Source: JAYPUG01 sp038117265
GTDB taxonomy: Bacteria > Pseudomonadota > Alphaproteobacteria > UBA6615
Assembly (NCBI GenBank): GCA_038117265.1
Contig: JAYOFO010000004.1
Span: 52,489-116,488 of the forward strand
Direction: 5' to 3'
Length of the DNA: 64,000 bases
Shown here: piece by piece, positions 1 to 8,849 of the stretch
Numbering within the stretch: the stretch's first letter is position 1
Layout: each line of letters starts with the position of its first letter
Made by a program: the position numbers and the translations under genes
The notes under the pieces: generated by a model
Told to the model about the DNA's origin: nothing
The model's database searches: none
What the model saw: the letters and a program-made list of their open reading frames with translations, nothing else

Positions 1-1
1 A

Positions 2-58
2 GCGTTCCACAAGGCGCCGGGCGAAACGGCGCGACACCACAGCGTGGCCGCGGAATAG
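2..58 (+). CDS. C-terminal tail of a gene that starts before the window (partial)
   Basis: Reading from base 2, eighteen sense codons end in TAG at 56-58, with a GC-rich third-position pattern like the genes around it. The tail holds a pair of histidines near the end and no motif I recognise. It lies 26 bp upstream of the FAH gene on the same strand, so it may belong to the same catabolic operon. The fragment is too short to name. Confidence 0.35.
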   Translation, partial: AFHKAPGETARHHSVAAE

Positions 59-84
59 GCGCCACGACAGGGGGAGAAGACACG

Positions 85-1041
85 ATGAAACTGGTGACGT
101 TCACAGGCGGCGGCGGGCCGCGCGTCGGCGCGCTGACCGATGGCGACAGCCGGGTGGTCGACCTCGCGGCGGGCGACGATCAGCCGTATTTCGCGACCAT
201 GCTGGCGCTGATCGAGGCGGGCGACCCGGCCGTGGCGCGTGCGAAGGAAATCGTCGCGGCTGGCGGGGCGTCGACGCCGCTTGCCGATGTGACCCTGCTG
301 ACGCCCGTGCCGCAGCCGCCGCAGATCCGCGACTTCCTCTGCTTCGAGCGGCACCTGATCAACTCGTTCGACATGCTGCGCCGCAAGAAGGCGCAGGCCG
401 AGCCGGACCCCGAAGCGGCGCTTAAGCGCTTCGAGGAGGAGGGCGCCTTCGCGATCCCGCAGATCTGGTACGACCAGCCATTGTATTACAAGCCGAGCCG
501 GCTCGGCGTGATCGGCACCGATGTCGACGTGATCTGGCCGCACTTCTCCAACCTGCTCGACTACGAGATGGAGTTTGGCTGCTGGCTCGGCAAGGCGGGC
601 AAGGACGTCACGCCCGAGCAGGCGAAGGGCATGATCTTCGGCTACTCGATCTTCAACGACATCTCCGCCCGCGATACCCAGGCCTATGAGATGCCCGCCG
701 GCTTCGGCCCGGGCAAGGGCAAGGACTTCGACACCGGCAACATCATCGGCCCGTGCATCGTTACCGCCGATGCGTTCGACCCGTCCGACGCCGAGATGAT
801 CGTGCGGATCAACGGCGAGGAGCGCTCGCGCGGCAATTCGGGCGAGATGTTCCACAAGTTCGAGGATTGCATCGCCCACACCTCGCGCGCCGAGACCGTG
901 TTCCCCGGCGAGTTCTTCGCCTCGGGCACCGTCGGCTGGGGCTGCGGGCTGGAGCACGACCGCTTCCTCGAGGATGGCGATGTCATCGAGCTCGAGGTCA
1001 CCGGGATCGGCATCCTGCGCAACCGGGTGGTCAAGCCTTAG
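85..1041 (+). CDS. Fumarylacetoacetate hydrolase (FAH) family protein
   Basis: Probably a cytosolic, metal-dependent hydrolase or isomerase acting on a carbon-carbon bond of a beta-dicarbonyl or 2-oxo acid. The 318 residues fit the FAH fold. The metal-binding E-x-E is visible in DYEMEFG (about residues 159-165), and a further acidic ligand sits in FNDISARD (about 190-197). A GGGGGAGA ribosome site lies a few bases before the ATG. The N-terminal 70 residues are the usual small leading domain. The next gene is an acyl-CoA dehydrogenase on the same strand 127 bp away, which points to breakdown of an aromatic or branched organic acid. The family covers fumarylacetoacetase, 2-hydroxyhepta-2,4-diene-1,7-dioate isomerase and fumarylpyruvase, and the sequence alone does not choose among them. 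Confidence 0.85.
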   Translation: MKLVTFTGGGGPRVGALTDGDSRVVDLAAGDDQPYFATMLALIEAGDPAVARAKEIVAAGGASTPLADVTLLTPVPQPPQIRDFLCFERHLINSFDMLRRKKAQAEPDPEAALKRFEEEGAFAIPQIWYDQPLYYKPSRLGVIGTDVDVIWPHFSNLLDYEMEFGCWLGKAGKDVTPEQAKGMIFGYSIFNDISARDTQAYEMPAGFGPGKGKDFDTGNIIGPCIVTADAFDPSDAEMIVRINGEERSRGNSGEMFHKFEDCIAHTSRAETVFPGEFFASGTVGWGCGLEHDRFLEDGDVIELEVTGIGILRNRVVKP

Positions 1042-1168
1042 ATCGAAGCGGCCTGCCGGTGCCGCGTTGATCCAGATCATGGATTTCCCGTGCGCCGCCC
1101 GCAAATCTGCGCCGAAGTGGGGCGCGTGCGCGTTCCGCGAGGCAACAACCAAACCATAGGGGGACGCG

Positions 1169-2356
1169 ATGGATGAAATCTTCATCCGCAACGACGATCA
1201 GCGGGCAATCCTGAATTCCGTCAGGCGGTTCGTAGAGGCCGAGGTCACGCCGCGCGCGGCCGAACTCGACGCGCAGAAGGACCCGGAAGACAGTTTCTCG
1301 TGGGAGATCGTCGAAGCGGCCGACCGGATGGGCCTGCGCACCATGTCGCTGTCGGAGGAGTATGGCGGCATGGACACCGACACGCTGACGACCGCCATGG
1401 TGGTCGAGGAGCTGGCGCGCGGCGATCTGGGCATCTCGGTGGTCTTCGCCCAGACGCTGAAGATCGGCAAGCATATGGAGCGGGTACTCAACGAGGAACA
1501 GCGGGCGCGCACCCTGATCCCGTTCCGCGACGATCCGCGCGCGATCCTGAGCATCTGCGGCACCGAGCCCGAGAACGGCTCGAACGGCATCGTCGGCTAT
1601 CCCGCCCCCTACACGACCCGCGCGGTGAAGACCGACGGCGGCTGGATCGCCAACGGGATGAAGCATTTCATCTCCAACTCGAACCGCTCGCGTTACTTCC
1701 TGGTGCAGATGCAGACCGACCCGGCGAAGTCGATGCTCGACGGGGCGACCTGCTTCCTGCTCGAACGCGGGCATCCCGGTTTCACCGTCGGACGCGTCCA
1801 CGACAAGATGGGCGAGCGGCTGGCCAACAATTCCGAGCTGCTCTTCACCGACTGCTTCATCCCCGACGAGAACGTCGTCGGCGAGGTCAACCAGGGGCAC
1901 ATCATCCGGCGCACCTTCGGCCCGTCGAGCAACATCTTCGCGGCCTGCAGCATCCTGGGCGTGGCGGTGGCGTGTTACGAGAAATCGCTGGCCTGGGCAC
2001 AGACGCGCGTGCAGGGCGGCAAGCTGCTGATCGAGCATGACGGCATCCGGGCCCAGATCGCAGAAATGAAGATGCTGATCGACGCCTCGCGGTCCTACAT
2101 CCACCGGGCGGCCTGGCTCGCCGACCATCGCGACGAGGGATGGGACTGGACGCTGGGCTCGCTGCCCAAGGTGATGGCCTCGCAGGCGGCGTGGCAGATC
2201 GCCACCTGGACCCTCGAGATCCACGGCGGCCACGGCTACATGAAGGAGGCGGGCGTGGAGAAGCTGGTGCGCGACGCGGCGGCCTTCCTGCACTCCGACG
2301 GGGTCAACCGGGCGCTGCTGCTGCGCGGCGCGAACCAGATACTCGCCGCGAGCTAG
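1169..2356 (+). CDS. Acyl-CoA dehydrogenase
   Basis: FAD-dependent oxidation of an acyl-CoA to the 2-enoyl-CoA, passing electrons to electron-transfer flavoprotein. At 395 residues it has the normal length. The substrate/flavin signature CGTEPENGSNG lies near residue 129, and the C-terminal EIHGGHGYMKEAGVEKLVRDA-type motif, which closes around FAD and the catalytic region, lies near residue 350. The ATG follows a strong AGGGGG site. It stands just after the FAH gene and upstream of an acyl-CoA ligase and a hydrolase, so it is best read as one step of a dedicated acid-degradation route. Chain-length preference cannot be told from the sequence. Its stop is only 20 bp from the converging GNAT gene. 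Confidence 0.93.
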   Translation: MDEIFIRNDDQRAILNSVRRFVEAEVTPRAAELDAQKDPEDSFSWEIVEAADRMGLRTMSLSEEYGGMDTDTLTTAMVVEELARGDLGISVVFAQTLKIGKHMERVLNEEQRARTLIPFRDDPRAILSICGTEPENGSNGIVGYPAPYTTRAVKTDGGWIANGMKHFISNSNRSRYFLVQMQTDPAKSMLDGATCFLLERGHPGFTVGRVHDKMGERLANNSELLFTDCFIPDENVVGEVNQGHIIRRTFGPSSNIFAACSILGVAVACYEKSLAWAQTRVQGGKLLIEHDGIRAQIAEMKMLIDASRSYIHRAAWLADHRDEGWDWTLGSLPKVMASQAAWQIATWTLEIHGGHGYMKEAGVEKLVRDAAAFLHSDGVNRALLLRGANQILAAS

Positions 2357-2376
2357 CCGCTCGATATACCGGACGC

Positions 2377-2904
2377 TCACGACACCCAGAGCGCCTCCCG
2401 GCGCCACGGCGCCGGAACGCAAAGCGTGCCGTGGGGATGGTGCCCGTCGTCCTGCAGGTCGCGTGACTTCCAGGCGCCGTCCCACGCGTTCGGCAGCGGA
2501 TAGGGTGGTGCGACACCTCTCTCGGGCGCAAATCCGAAGCGCCCGTAATAGGCAGGATCGCCGAGGACGCAGGCCAGCGACGCGTCTGTCTGCGCGACCC
2601 GCGCGAGGCCGGCCCGAATAAGGGCGCTGCCCACGCCGCGGCCCTTTCGGTCGGGTGCAACCGCCAGCGGGCCAAGGAGCGCGATGCGGGCGGTGGCGCC
2701 GGCGATTCCGCACGCTGTGAAGACGATGTGCCCCGCCAAGTCGTTTTCGGCCGTCGCGACGAGGGAAACGACACCGGTTCCCCGTCCGAGGAGTTCCGAG
2801 ACGAGGGGCAGCAAGTCCTCGCCGGGGAATGCCGCCGCGTACAGTTCGCGTATCGCGGGAACATCGCCCGGGCGGCCCGCGCGAACTGAAATCTCGTCGG
2901 TCAT
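2377..2904 (-). CDS. GNAT family N-acetyltransferase
   Basis: Transfers an acetyl group from acetyl-CoA to an amine, with unknown acceptor. The core LGPLAVAPDRKGRGVGSALI is the acetyl-CoA pyrophosphate loop (Q/R-x-x-G-x-G/A), and GDPAYYGRFGF is typical of the YhbS-like branch. I prefer the start at 2904, which gives 175 residues and begins directly with the beta-1 strand. An in-frame ATG at 2940 would add twelve unstructured residues, and neither start has a clear ribosome site. The gene points against the catabolic genes on both sides, so it is probably transcribed alone from the short region before the metallo-hydrolase. Confidence 0.85.
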   Translation of the reverse strand: MTDEISVRAGRPGDVPAIRELYAAAFPGEDLLPLVSELLGRGTGVVSLVATAENDLAGHIVFTACGIAGATARIALLGPLAVAPDRKGRGVGSALIRAGLARVAQTDASLACVLGDPAYYGRFGFAPERGVAPPYPLPNAWDGAWKSRDLQDDGHHPHGTLCVPAPWRREALWVS

Positions 2905-3042
2905 TGCTGGGGGGATAGCGCTTGCGACGGGGCTTGTCATCCGGGGTTGGCGCCGTGTTCGACGCGTTCTGGTTCCTTTGACCCGTTGGGGTCCTGCGCT
3001 ACCTTAGCGGTCAACGAACAATGCGCCGGGGAGAGATCGACG

Positions 3043-4032
3043 ATGGCGAAGTGGGAATACACCAAGGGCCTGCACGAGGTCGGAAACGGGCTCTGGGCCT
3101 ATCTCCTGCCCGATGGCGGCTGGTGCTGGTCGAACACGGGCCTGATCGTCGATGGCGACCAGACCTTGCTGGTCGACACGCTGTTCGACCTGCCGATGAC
3201 GGCGGAGATGCTCGACACGATGCGTGGCTCCGTGCCGGCGGCCAGGACCATCGAGAAGCTGGTCAACACCCACGCCAACGCCGACCACACCTGGGGCAAC
3301 CAGCTGGTCCGGGACGCCGAGATCATCGCCTCGACCGGCTGTGCGGAGGAGTTCGACCATTTCCTGCCCGAGACGCTACTCGAGCTGATGGGCAAGTCGC
3401 GCGAGCTGGGTACGCTGGGCGAGTTCCTCGAACATTGCTTCTCGCCCTTCGACATTCGCGGGATCGAGCTGACGCCGCCGACCACGACCTTCAGCGACCA
3501 GAAGACGGTTGCGGTGGGCGACCGGCGGGTCGAGCTCTACAGCGTCGGCCCGGCGCACACGCGTGGCGACGTGCTCGTCTTCCTGCCCGACGAGAAGCTG
3601 ATGTTCGCGGGCGACATCCTGTTCGTGGGCGGACATCCCGTCATCTGGGACGGGCCGATCGAGAACTGGCGCAAGGCCTGCGACAAGATCCTCGAACTCG
3701 ACCCCGATGTGATCGTGCCCGGCCATGGCCCGGTGTCGGGCAAGGATGAGGTGCGCCGGTTCCGCGCCTATCTGGACGAGATGGAGCACGACGCGCGCAA
3801 GCGCTTCGATGCCGGTCTCGACGAGCTGGAGGCGGCAAAGGACATTGCGCTCGACAATTTCGCGGACTGGAACGATGCTGAGCGGGTCTATGCCAATGTC
3901 GCGGCGCTTTACCGTGAATTCCGCGGGCAGGGGCCCGACGAGGGCATGACACCGATGGAGGTGTTCGCGGGCATGGCCGAGCTGTTCAAGCATCAGCAGG
4001 CACACGGTCACACGCATCGGCACAGTCACTAG
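3043..4032 (+). CDS. Metallo-beta-lactamase (MBL) fold hydrolase
   Basis: A hydrolase of the glyoxalase II/beta-lactamase superfamily, 329 residues. The first metal motif reads NTHANADHTWGNQ, that is H-x-N-x-D-H rather than the classical H-x-H-x-D-H, a variant known in one large MBL subfamily. The later ligands are present in GPAHTRGD, MFAGDILF and PGHGPVSG. The tail is His-rich (HQQAHGHTHRHSH), possibly metal-storing. The start is the ATG at 3043 after GGGGAGAGA; the longer reading from 2947 adds a segment without protein character. It is followed within 15 bp by the acyl-CoA ligase, so the two are likely co-transcribed and it may hydrolyse a thioester or lactone of the same pathway. Confidence 0.88.
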   Translation: MAKWEYTKGLHEVGNGLWAYLLPDGGWCWSNTGLIVDGDQTLLVDTLFDLPMTAEMLDTMRGSVPAARTIEKLVNTHANADHTWGNQLVRDAEIIASTGCAEEFDHFLPETLLELMGKSRELGTLGEFLEHCFSPFDIRGIELTPPTTTFSDQKTVAVGDRRVELYSVGPAHTRGDVLVFLPDEKLMFAGDILFVGGHPVIWDGPIENWRKACDKILELDPDVIVPGHGPVSGKDEVRRFRAYLDEMEHDARKRFDAGLDELEAAKDIALDNFADWNDAERVYANVAALYREFRGQGPDEGMTPMEVFAGMAELFKHQQAHGHTHRHSH

Positions 4033-4047
4033 GGAAATGCGTCCGCG

Positions 4048-5586
4048 ATGAATCTCAACCAGCTGCTCGTGCGCGCGGCGCAGAGCTTTCCCGACCGCAC
4101 GGCGATCGGCCACGGCACGCGGGCCTACTGCGATTATGCGACCCTGGGGCGCCGCGCCGCGGGGATCGCGGGTGCCCTGCAGGCGATGGGCCTGGCGCGC
4201 GACGACCGGGTCGCGATCTTCATGACCAACTGCCCCGAGTTCCTCGAAGTGTTCCACGGCGCGCTGCACGCCGGCATGTGCGCGCTGCCGATCAACTCCA
4301 AGCTCCATGAGAAGGAGCTGGCGTTCATCCTCGACAATGCGCGCGCGCGGGTGCTGTTCGTCACGCCCGATCACGCCGAGCAGGGCGCCCGGGCGATCGC
4401 GGCGGCGGGCAGCGATGCGCGGCTGGTGGTGGTCGGCCAGGGCGACGCGTACGAAAGGCTGCGCGCCGGCGATCCCGTCGCCATGGCCGAGCGCGCCGGC
4501 GACGACCTGGCATGGCTGTTCTACACCTCGGGCACCACGGGCCAACCCAAGGGGGCGATGCTGACCCACCGGAACCTGTGGGAGATGACCCTCAACTACT
4601 TCGTCGACATCGACCGCTTCCCGCCCGACGGCGTGGCGCTGCATCCCGCGCCGATGTCGCACGGCTCGGGCTGCTACGGCATTCCGCACCTGGCCCGCTT
4701 CGCCGCCCAGGTGGTGCCCGAATCCGGCGGCTTCGAGCCGGCCGAGATCTTCGAACTGTGCCGCCACTACGCGGATGTCTCGTTCTTCGCCGCGCCGACC
4801 ATGGTCAAGCGGCTGGTGGAACATCCGGGCGGCGACGAGGCGCCGGGCCTGCGGACCATCACCTATGGCGGCGGGCCGATGTATGTCGCCGACCTGAAGC
4901 GCGCGCTCGACCGGTTCGGTTCGAAGTTCGTCCAGCTCTACGGCCAGGGCGAGGCGCCGATGACGATCACGGTGCTGCCGCGCGAGGACCATGTGGCGAC
5001 CGACCATCCGCGCTACGAGGAACGGCTAGGTTCGGTCGGGTTCGCCCAGTCAGTGGTCGAGGTGCGCGTCGTCGACCCCGACGACAACCCGGTGCCCACG
5101 GGCGACGTGGGCGAGGTCATCGTGCGCGGCGACGTTATCATGAAGGGCTACTGGGAGCGCCCCGACGCCAATGCCGACACCCTGCGCGGCGGCTGGCTGC
5201 ACACCGGCGACATGGCGGCCTTCGACGAGGATGGCTACCTGACCCTGAAGGACCGCTCGAAGGATCTGATCATCTCCGGCGGCTCGAACATCTACCCGCG
5301 CGAGATCGAGGAGGTGTTGCTGCGCCATCCCGCCGTGCTGGAATGCGCCGTCGTCGGCCAGCCGCACCCGGAATGGGGCGAGGCGGTCGTCGCCTTCGTT
5401 GCGCCGGTGGAGGGGCGGGAGATCGACACGAGCGAACTCGACCGGCTCTGTCTCGACAACATCGCGCGCTTCAAGCGGCCCAAGCAGTATCGCATCGCCG
5501 CCACGCTGCCGAAGAACAACTACGGCAAGATCGTGAAGCGCGAGCTGCGCAACCAGCTCGACGCGGAAGCGCGCGACGAGAAGTAA
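4048..5586 (+). CDS. Acyl-CoA synthetase (AMP-forming, class I adenylate-forming)
   Basis: Activates a carboxylic acid to its CoA thioester through an acyl-adenylate. At 512 residues it has the usual two-domain layout. The P-loop-like A3 motif is FYTSGTTGQPKGAMLTHRN (near residue 159). A5 reads YGQGEAPMT instead of the commoner YGxTE. A7 is GWLHTGD, A8 is DRSKDLIISGGSNIYPREIE, and the catalytic lysine lies in the last motif NNYGKIVKRELR. It sits 15 bp after the MBL gene and 17 bp before the alpha/beta hydrolase, forming one unit. The likely substrates are medium-chain, branched or aromatic acids of the 4-chlorobenzoate/long-chain ligase group. Confidence 0.92.
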   Translation: MNLNQLLVRAAQSFPDRTAIGHGTRAYCDYATLGRRAAGIAGALQAMGLARDDRVAIFMTNCPEFLEVFHGALHAGMCALPINSKLHEKELAFILDNARARVLFVTPDHAEQGARAIAAAGSDARLVVVGQGDAYERLRAGDPVAMAERAGDDLAWLFYTSGTTGQPKGAMLTHRNLWEMTLNYFVDIDRFPPDGVALHPAPMSHGSGCYGIPHLARFAAQVVPESGGFEPAEIFELCRHYADVSFFAAPTMVKRLVEHPGGDEAPGLRTITYGGGPMYVADLKRALDRFGSKFVQLYGQGEAPMTITVLPREDHVATDHPRYEERLGSVGFAQSVVEVRVVDPDDNPVPTGDVGEVIVRGDVIMKGYWERPDANADTLRGGWLHTGDMAAFDEDGYLTLKDRSKDLIISGGSNIYPREIEEVLLRHPAVLECAVVGQPHPEWGEAVVAFVAPVEGREIDTSELDRLCLDNIARFKRPKQYRIAATLPKNNYGKIVKRELRNQLDAEARDEK

Positions 5587-5603
5587 ATTCCGGGGAAATT
5601 GCC

Positions 5604-6557
5604 ATGCCGTCACCCGTATGCCCCGGCCTGCAGGCCGTCTTCGACGAGATCAAGGAATCGGGAGCTGCCCTGCCGGACCCGGCCGATGTCGGCGTCGAGG
5701 CGGCGCGCGCGGCACGCGGGCGCTACTACGCGTTCCTGAACCAGCCGGATGCTCTCCTCGACGTCGACGAGGTGCGTGACGTCACGATCGATGGGCCGCA
5801 CGGGCCGTTCCTGCTGCGCCTCTACTTCCCGACCGCGGAGCGCCCGGCCCCCGTCACGGTCTTCATCCATGGCGGCGGCTGGTGGACCGGCGATGTCGCC
5901 GTCTACGACCAGATCTGCCGCCGGCTCGCGTTCGAGAGCGGGTGCGCCGTCGCCAGCGTCGACTACCGGCTGTGGCCCGAGCACCGCTTTCCTGTGCCGG
6001 TGGACGAGACCATGGCGGCCGCGGACTGGGTGCGGAGCGAGGGGGCAGCGAACGGCCTCGATCCCGACCGGATTGCGTTCTGCGGCGATTCAGCCGGCGC
6101 GACCCTGGCGCTCTATGCGGGGGCCGAACTCAAGCACACCGGTGCGGTGCGGGCCCTCGCGCTGGTCTATGGGGTCTATCAGATCGACGTGGACACGCCG
6201 TCCTGGCGCGAGATCGGCGACGGCACCTACGGGCTGACCGTCGCGCAGATGCGGTGGATATGGGACGGCTACCTGAAGGGCCAGGACGTGGAGCGCACGG
6301 ATCCCCGGGCGGCCCCCCTGTATGCCGACCTGTCGGGCCTGCCCTACACCTGGGTCATGGTGGGCGATCTCGATCCGCTGGTCGACGACAGCCGTGCTCT
6401 TGCCGAACGGCTCGCGGCCGCAGGCGTTCCCCACCAGCTCAAGGTGGAGGAGGGAATGACCCACTTCATCTGGATGTGGCAGCGCCTCTACCAGCGTTCG
6501 CGCGCCTCGATTGCCGAGGCCGGCGCGGTCCTGAAGCGGGAGTTGCGGCGCGGCTGA
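5604..6557 (+). CDS. Alpha/beta hydrolase (hormone-sensitive-lipase-like)
   Basis: A cytosolic serine ester hydrolase of 317 residues. The oxyanion-hole HGGGWWTG (near residue 92), the nucleophile elbow GDSAGATLA, the acid in GDLDPLVDD and the catalytic His in MTHFIWMW are all in order, which marks the HSL/kynurenine-formamidase-like branch. The start at 5604 follows GGGGAAATTGCC; the same frame is open far upstream only because it lies antiphase over the ligase gene. It ends the plus-strand catabolic unit and meets the converging SDR with a 10-bp gap. It probably releases a carboxylic acid from an ester or enamide that the ligase then activates. Confidence 0.88.
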   Translation: MPSPVCPGLQAVFDEIKESGAALPDPADVGVEAARAARGRYYAFLNQPDALLDVDEVRDVTIDGPHGPFLLRLYFPTAERPAPVTVFIHGGGWWTGDVAVYDQICRRLAFESGCAVASVDYRLWPEHRFPVPVDETMAAADWVRSEGAANGLDPDRIAFCGDSAGATLALYAGAELKHTGAVRALALVYGVYQIDVDTPSWREIGDGTYGLTVAQMRWIWDGYLKGQDVERTDPRAAPLYADLSGLPYTWVMVGDLDPLVDDSRALAERLAAAGVPHQLKVEEGMTHFIWMWQRLYQRSRASIAEAGAVLKRELRRG

Positions 6558-6567
6558 CGGGCCGCGG

Positions 6568-7473
6568 CTACTCCTTGGCCATCACCGCGGTCAAATTCTC
6601 CAGCGCATCGGTGTAGCCGCGCGGGTCGCGCATCTCGACGATCTGCGGCCAGAGTTCCGCGATCCGCTCGGGCGTCATGGGCGTGCGCGGATCGACGTGG
6701 ACGCCGGCGCTCTCCATCACCTGGATGCGCGAGTAGTAGCCGGCGGTCGCGGCGATCAGGTTGCCGGAATCGGTGCAATCCTCGCTGACCAGATAGGCGA
6801 CCATGGCGGCGACGGCATCGGGTGTTACCAGGTCGGCATCGTAGGTGTCGAAGATGCCCGATGGCTCTGCGATTCGGGTGGCGGCGAGCGGTGCGAGTGC
6901 GTTCGCGGTGATGTTGTAGCGAGCGCCCTCGAGCTTCAGCGTGTTCACCAGCCCGACGACCGCCATCTTCGCCGCGGAATAGTTGGTCTGGCCGAAATTG
7001 CCATAGAGACCGGCATTGGACGAGACCATCAGGATGCGGCCGTAATTCGCCTCGCGCATGTGGGGAAACGCCGCATGGGTGACATAGACAGAGCCCAGCA
7101 GGTGCACCTTCACGACGAATTCGTAGTCGTCGAGGTCCATCTTGTGGAAGGACTTGTCGCGCACGATGCCGGCGTTGTTGATGACGATGTCGATGCCGCC
7201 GAAGGCATCGAGCGCGGTCTGGACGATGTTGGCGGCGCTGTCGCGCTCGGCCACGCTGTCGTAGTTGGCGACGGCCTCGCCGCCGGCCGCGCGAATTTCC
7301 TCGACCACGGCATCGGCGGGGGACGCCGATCCACCGCTGCCGTCGATCGCGCCGCCCAGATCGTTGACCACGACCTTTGCGCCGCGCGCACCCAGCGCCA
7401 GGGCATAGCTCCGTCCCAGCCCGTTGCCCGCGCCGGTCACGATGGCGACCCGGCCGTCAAATCCGATTGTCAT
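6568..7473 (-). CDS. SDR oxidoreductase, (3R)-hydroxyacyl-CoA dehydrogenase-like
   Basis: NAD(P)-dependent short-chain dehydrogenase of 301 residues. The cofactor loop is TGAGNGLGRSYALALGARG, followed by VVVNDLGGAIDG. This pair, with the long loop after beta-2, is characteristic of the dehydrogenase unit of peroxisomal multifunctional enzyme 2 and its bacterial relatives. The catalytic Ser is in MVSSNAG and YxxxK is YSAAK. The role is likely oxidation of a 3-hydroxyacyl-CoA, which agrees with the acyl-CoA genes just upstream on the other strand. The C-terminal 60 residues (PRTPMTPERIAEL) are also typical of that group. It is transcribed alone. Confidence 0.88.
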   Translation of the reverse strand: MTIGFDGRVAIVTGAGNGLGRSYALALGARGAKVVVNDLGGAIDGSGGSASPADAVVEEIRAAGGEAVANYDSVAERDSAANIVQTALDAFGGIDIVINNAGIVRDKSFHKMDLDDYEFVVKVHLLGSVYVTHAAFPHMREANYGRILMVSSNAGLYGNFGQTNYSAAKMAVVGLVNTLKLEGARYNITANALAPLAATRIAEPSGIFDTYDADLVTPDAVAAMVAYLVSEDCTDSGNLIAATAGYYSRIQVMESAGVHVDPRTPMTPERIAELWPQIVEMRDPRGYTDALENLTAVMAKE

Positions 7474-7572
7474 CTTCTAGCCCCCGATTGAATTCTGCGT
7501 TCGACCGCAAAACGGCACGTTTCCGGGGCAATCCTTTCCATTGCCGGATCAAAGTCAAGCATGCGCACGACG

Positions 7573-7603
7573 AAAACGGCCCCGCCTGGGGCGGGGCCGT
7601 TTT
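7573..7603 (-). terminator. Strong bidirectional Rho-independent terminator
   Basis: Perfect 14-bp inverted repeat, arms 7573-7586 and 7590-7603, with a 3-base loop TGG. The arms are a GC core ending in AAAA on one side and TTTT on the other, so either strand gives a stem followed by U residues. It lies just downstream of the minus-strand chemotaxis-receptor remnant and is probably its original terminator, kept after the gene decayed. Confidence 0.85.
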
Positions 7604-7631
7604 GCGTGGTTTGTGTTCGGGGGCGAGGCGG

Positions 7632-7814
7632 TCAGGCGGCCTTGACCCGGTCGAGGAAGGAGGCGCCGGCGGCCTGGAACTCGCCGGACTGCGCGCCGAG
7701 GACCTCGGCGGCGCTGAGTGCCGGTTGGGTCGCAGCTCCCTGTTCCTCCACTGCCGAGGCGATTGCCGGGGCGGTATCGAAGAAGTCGCCGATGCCCTCG
7801 CCGATGGCAGCCGC
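7632..7814 (-). pseudogene. Remnant of a methyl-accepting chemotaxis protein (C-terminal end, internally deleted)
   Basis: Sixty sense codons between two in-frame stops (TGA at 7632-7634, another at 7815-7817) and no start codon. The reading gives AIASAVEEQGAATQ, the hallmark segment near the end of many alphaproteobacterial MCP signalling domains, then jumps to PALSAAEVLGAQSGEFQAAG and FLDRVKAA, which match the extreme C-terminus (..VLSAA..L..Q...L...V..FL..VRAA). The roughly 40 residues that normally separate these blocks are missing, as is everything before IGEGIGDFF. It is therefore the tail of a receptor with both its 5' part and an internal piece removed. The intact terminator at 7573-7603 follows it. 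The motif identity is clear, but the deletion sizes are inferred from family knowledge. Confidence 0.75.
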
Positions 7815-7910
7815 TCACCGAATTGCGCGTGGATTTTCGTAGGTCAGCGGGCTAGCTTGCGCCGCCCCGCGAAGAAGGTTGATACGACTACTGCGGGCAG
7901 GGGGTGCTTG

Positions 7911-8834
7911 ATGGAATTCGCCGATCTCGACTGGACGATCTACTGGTTCATGTTCCCGGTCTCTATCTGTGTCGCGACGACCGCGATGCTCAGCGGGATC
8001 GGTGGCGCGGCCCTGTTCGCACCCATCTTCCTGATCGTCTTCCCGATCTTCGGGCCGGAGTATCTGCTCGCCGGCACCGCCGCTGCCATCGGCACCGCCT
8101 TGATGACCGAGGTGTTCGGTTTTTCTTCAGGTTTTGTAGGGTATTACCGGAAAAAGTTAATTCATTTTCGGAGCGCTGTGCCGTTCCTGATGGTCGCGGT
8201 GCCGGTGGCGATCTTGGGCGCCATCATGCTGGCTTCGCTGAAGGAACAGGAGGCGCTGCTGAAGGGCGCCTATGCGCTGCTTATGCTGGTCCTCGCGCCG
8301 ATCATCTTCCGGCACCATCCGCCCCAGGAAATGGCGACCGAGGGACCCGACGAGTTCTCCGGAACCGGGCGCGAACAGGTAAGCCTGACCGCGGCTGACG
8401 GCCAGACCTACGATTTCAAGAAGCCCAAGCAGGGTGCGGACGGCGCCGCAACCACCGGCATCGGCGCGTTTCTGACGGGGCTGCTCGGCGTCGGTATCGG
8501 CGAAGTCATCATGCCGCAGCTGGTCAAGCGCAACCATGTGCCCGTGCCGGTCGCCGCGGCGACATCGGTGTTCATCGTCATCGTCACGATTGCGGCCGCA
8601 TCCTTCACCCAGGTCTCGGCGCTGATCGCGGCCGGCGGTGTGAATGCGATTCCCTGGAACCTTGTGTGTTACACGATTCCCGGCGTAATTATCGGCGGTC
8701 AGATCGGCCCCCGCTTGCAGGGCAAGATTTCGCAACGCACGATGGAGAAGACGATCGCGTCGCTGTTCGCGATCATCGGTCTGGCTATGGGGTTCATCGC
8801 GCTGCGCGAACTTGGGGTGTTCGGCGCCGCATAA
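7911..8834 (+). CDS. TauE/SafE family sulfite/organosulfonate exporter-like permease
   Basis: Inner-membrane protein of 307 residues with about eight hydrophobic segments in two halves. Each half carries a Gly-rich start: SGIGGAALFAPIF near residue 27 and GLLGVGIGEVIMP near residue 200. The halves are joined by a long polar loop (about residues 140-185, EMATEGPDEFSG to KKPKQGADGAA). Family members move sulfite, sulfoacetate or other small anions. The start is the ATG at 7911 after GGGGGTG; the open frame further upstream runs over the MCP remnant and is not coding. The hypothetical gene follows 15 bp later and may be co-transcribed. The transported anion is unknown. Confidence 0.85.
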   Translation: MEFADLDWTIYWFMFPVSICVATTAMLSGIGGAALFAPIFLIVFPIFGPEYLLAGTAAAIGTALMTEVFGFSSGFVGYYRKKLIHFRSAVPFLMVAVPVAILGAIMLASLKEQEALLKGAYALLMLVLAPIIFRHHPPQEMATEGPDEFSGTGREQVSLTAADGQTYDFKKPKQGADGAATTGIGAFLTGLLGVGIGEVIMPQLVKRNHVPVPVAAATSVFIVIVTIAAASFTQVSALIAAGGVNAIPWNLVCYTIPGVIIGGQIGPRLQGKISQRTMEKTIASLFAIIGLAMGFIALRELGVFGAA

Positions 8835-8849
8835 CCGGGTGCTTGGGTG

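Noticed and set aside
3376..5007. Minus-strand open frame of 543 codons opposite the MBL and ligase genes
   Set aside because: A shadow frame with no domain; both plus-strand genes are complete and well marked.
7377..7910. N-terminal extension of the TauE/SafE protein from the long open frame
   Set aside because: That part of the frame runs across the terminator and the MCP remnant. The ATG at 7911 has a ribosome site and begins the family homology.
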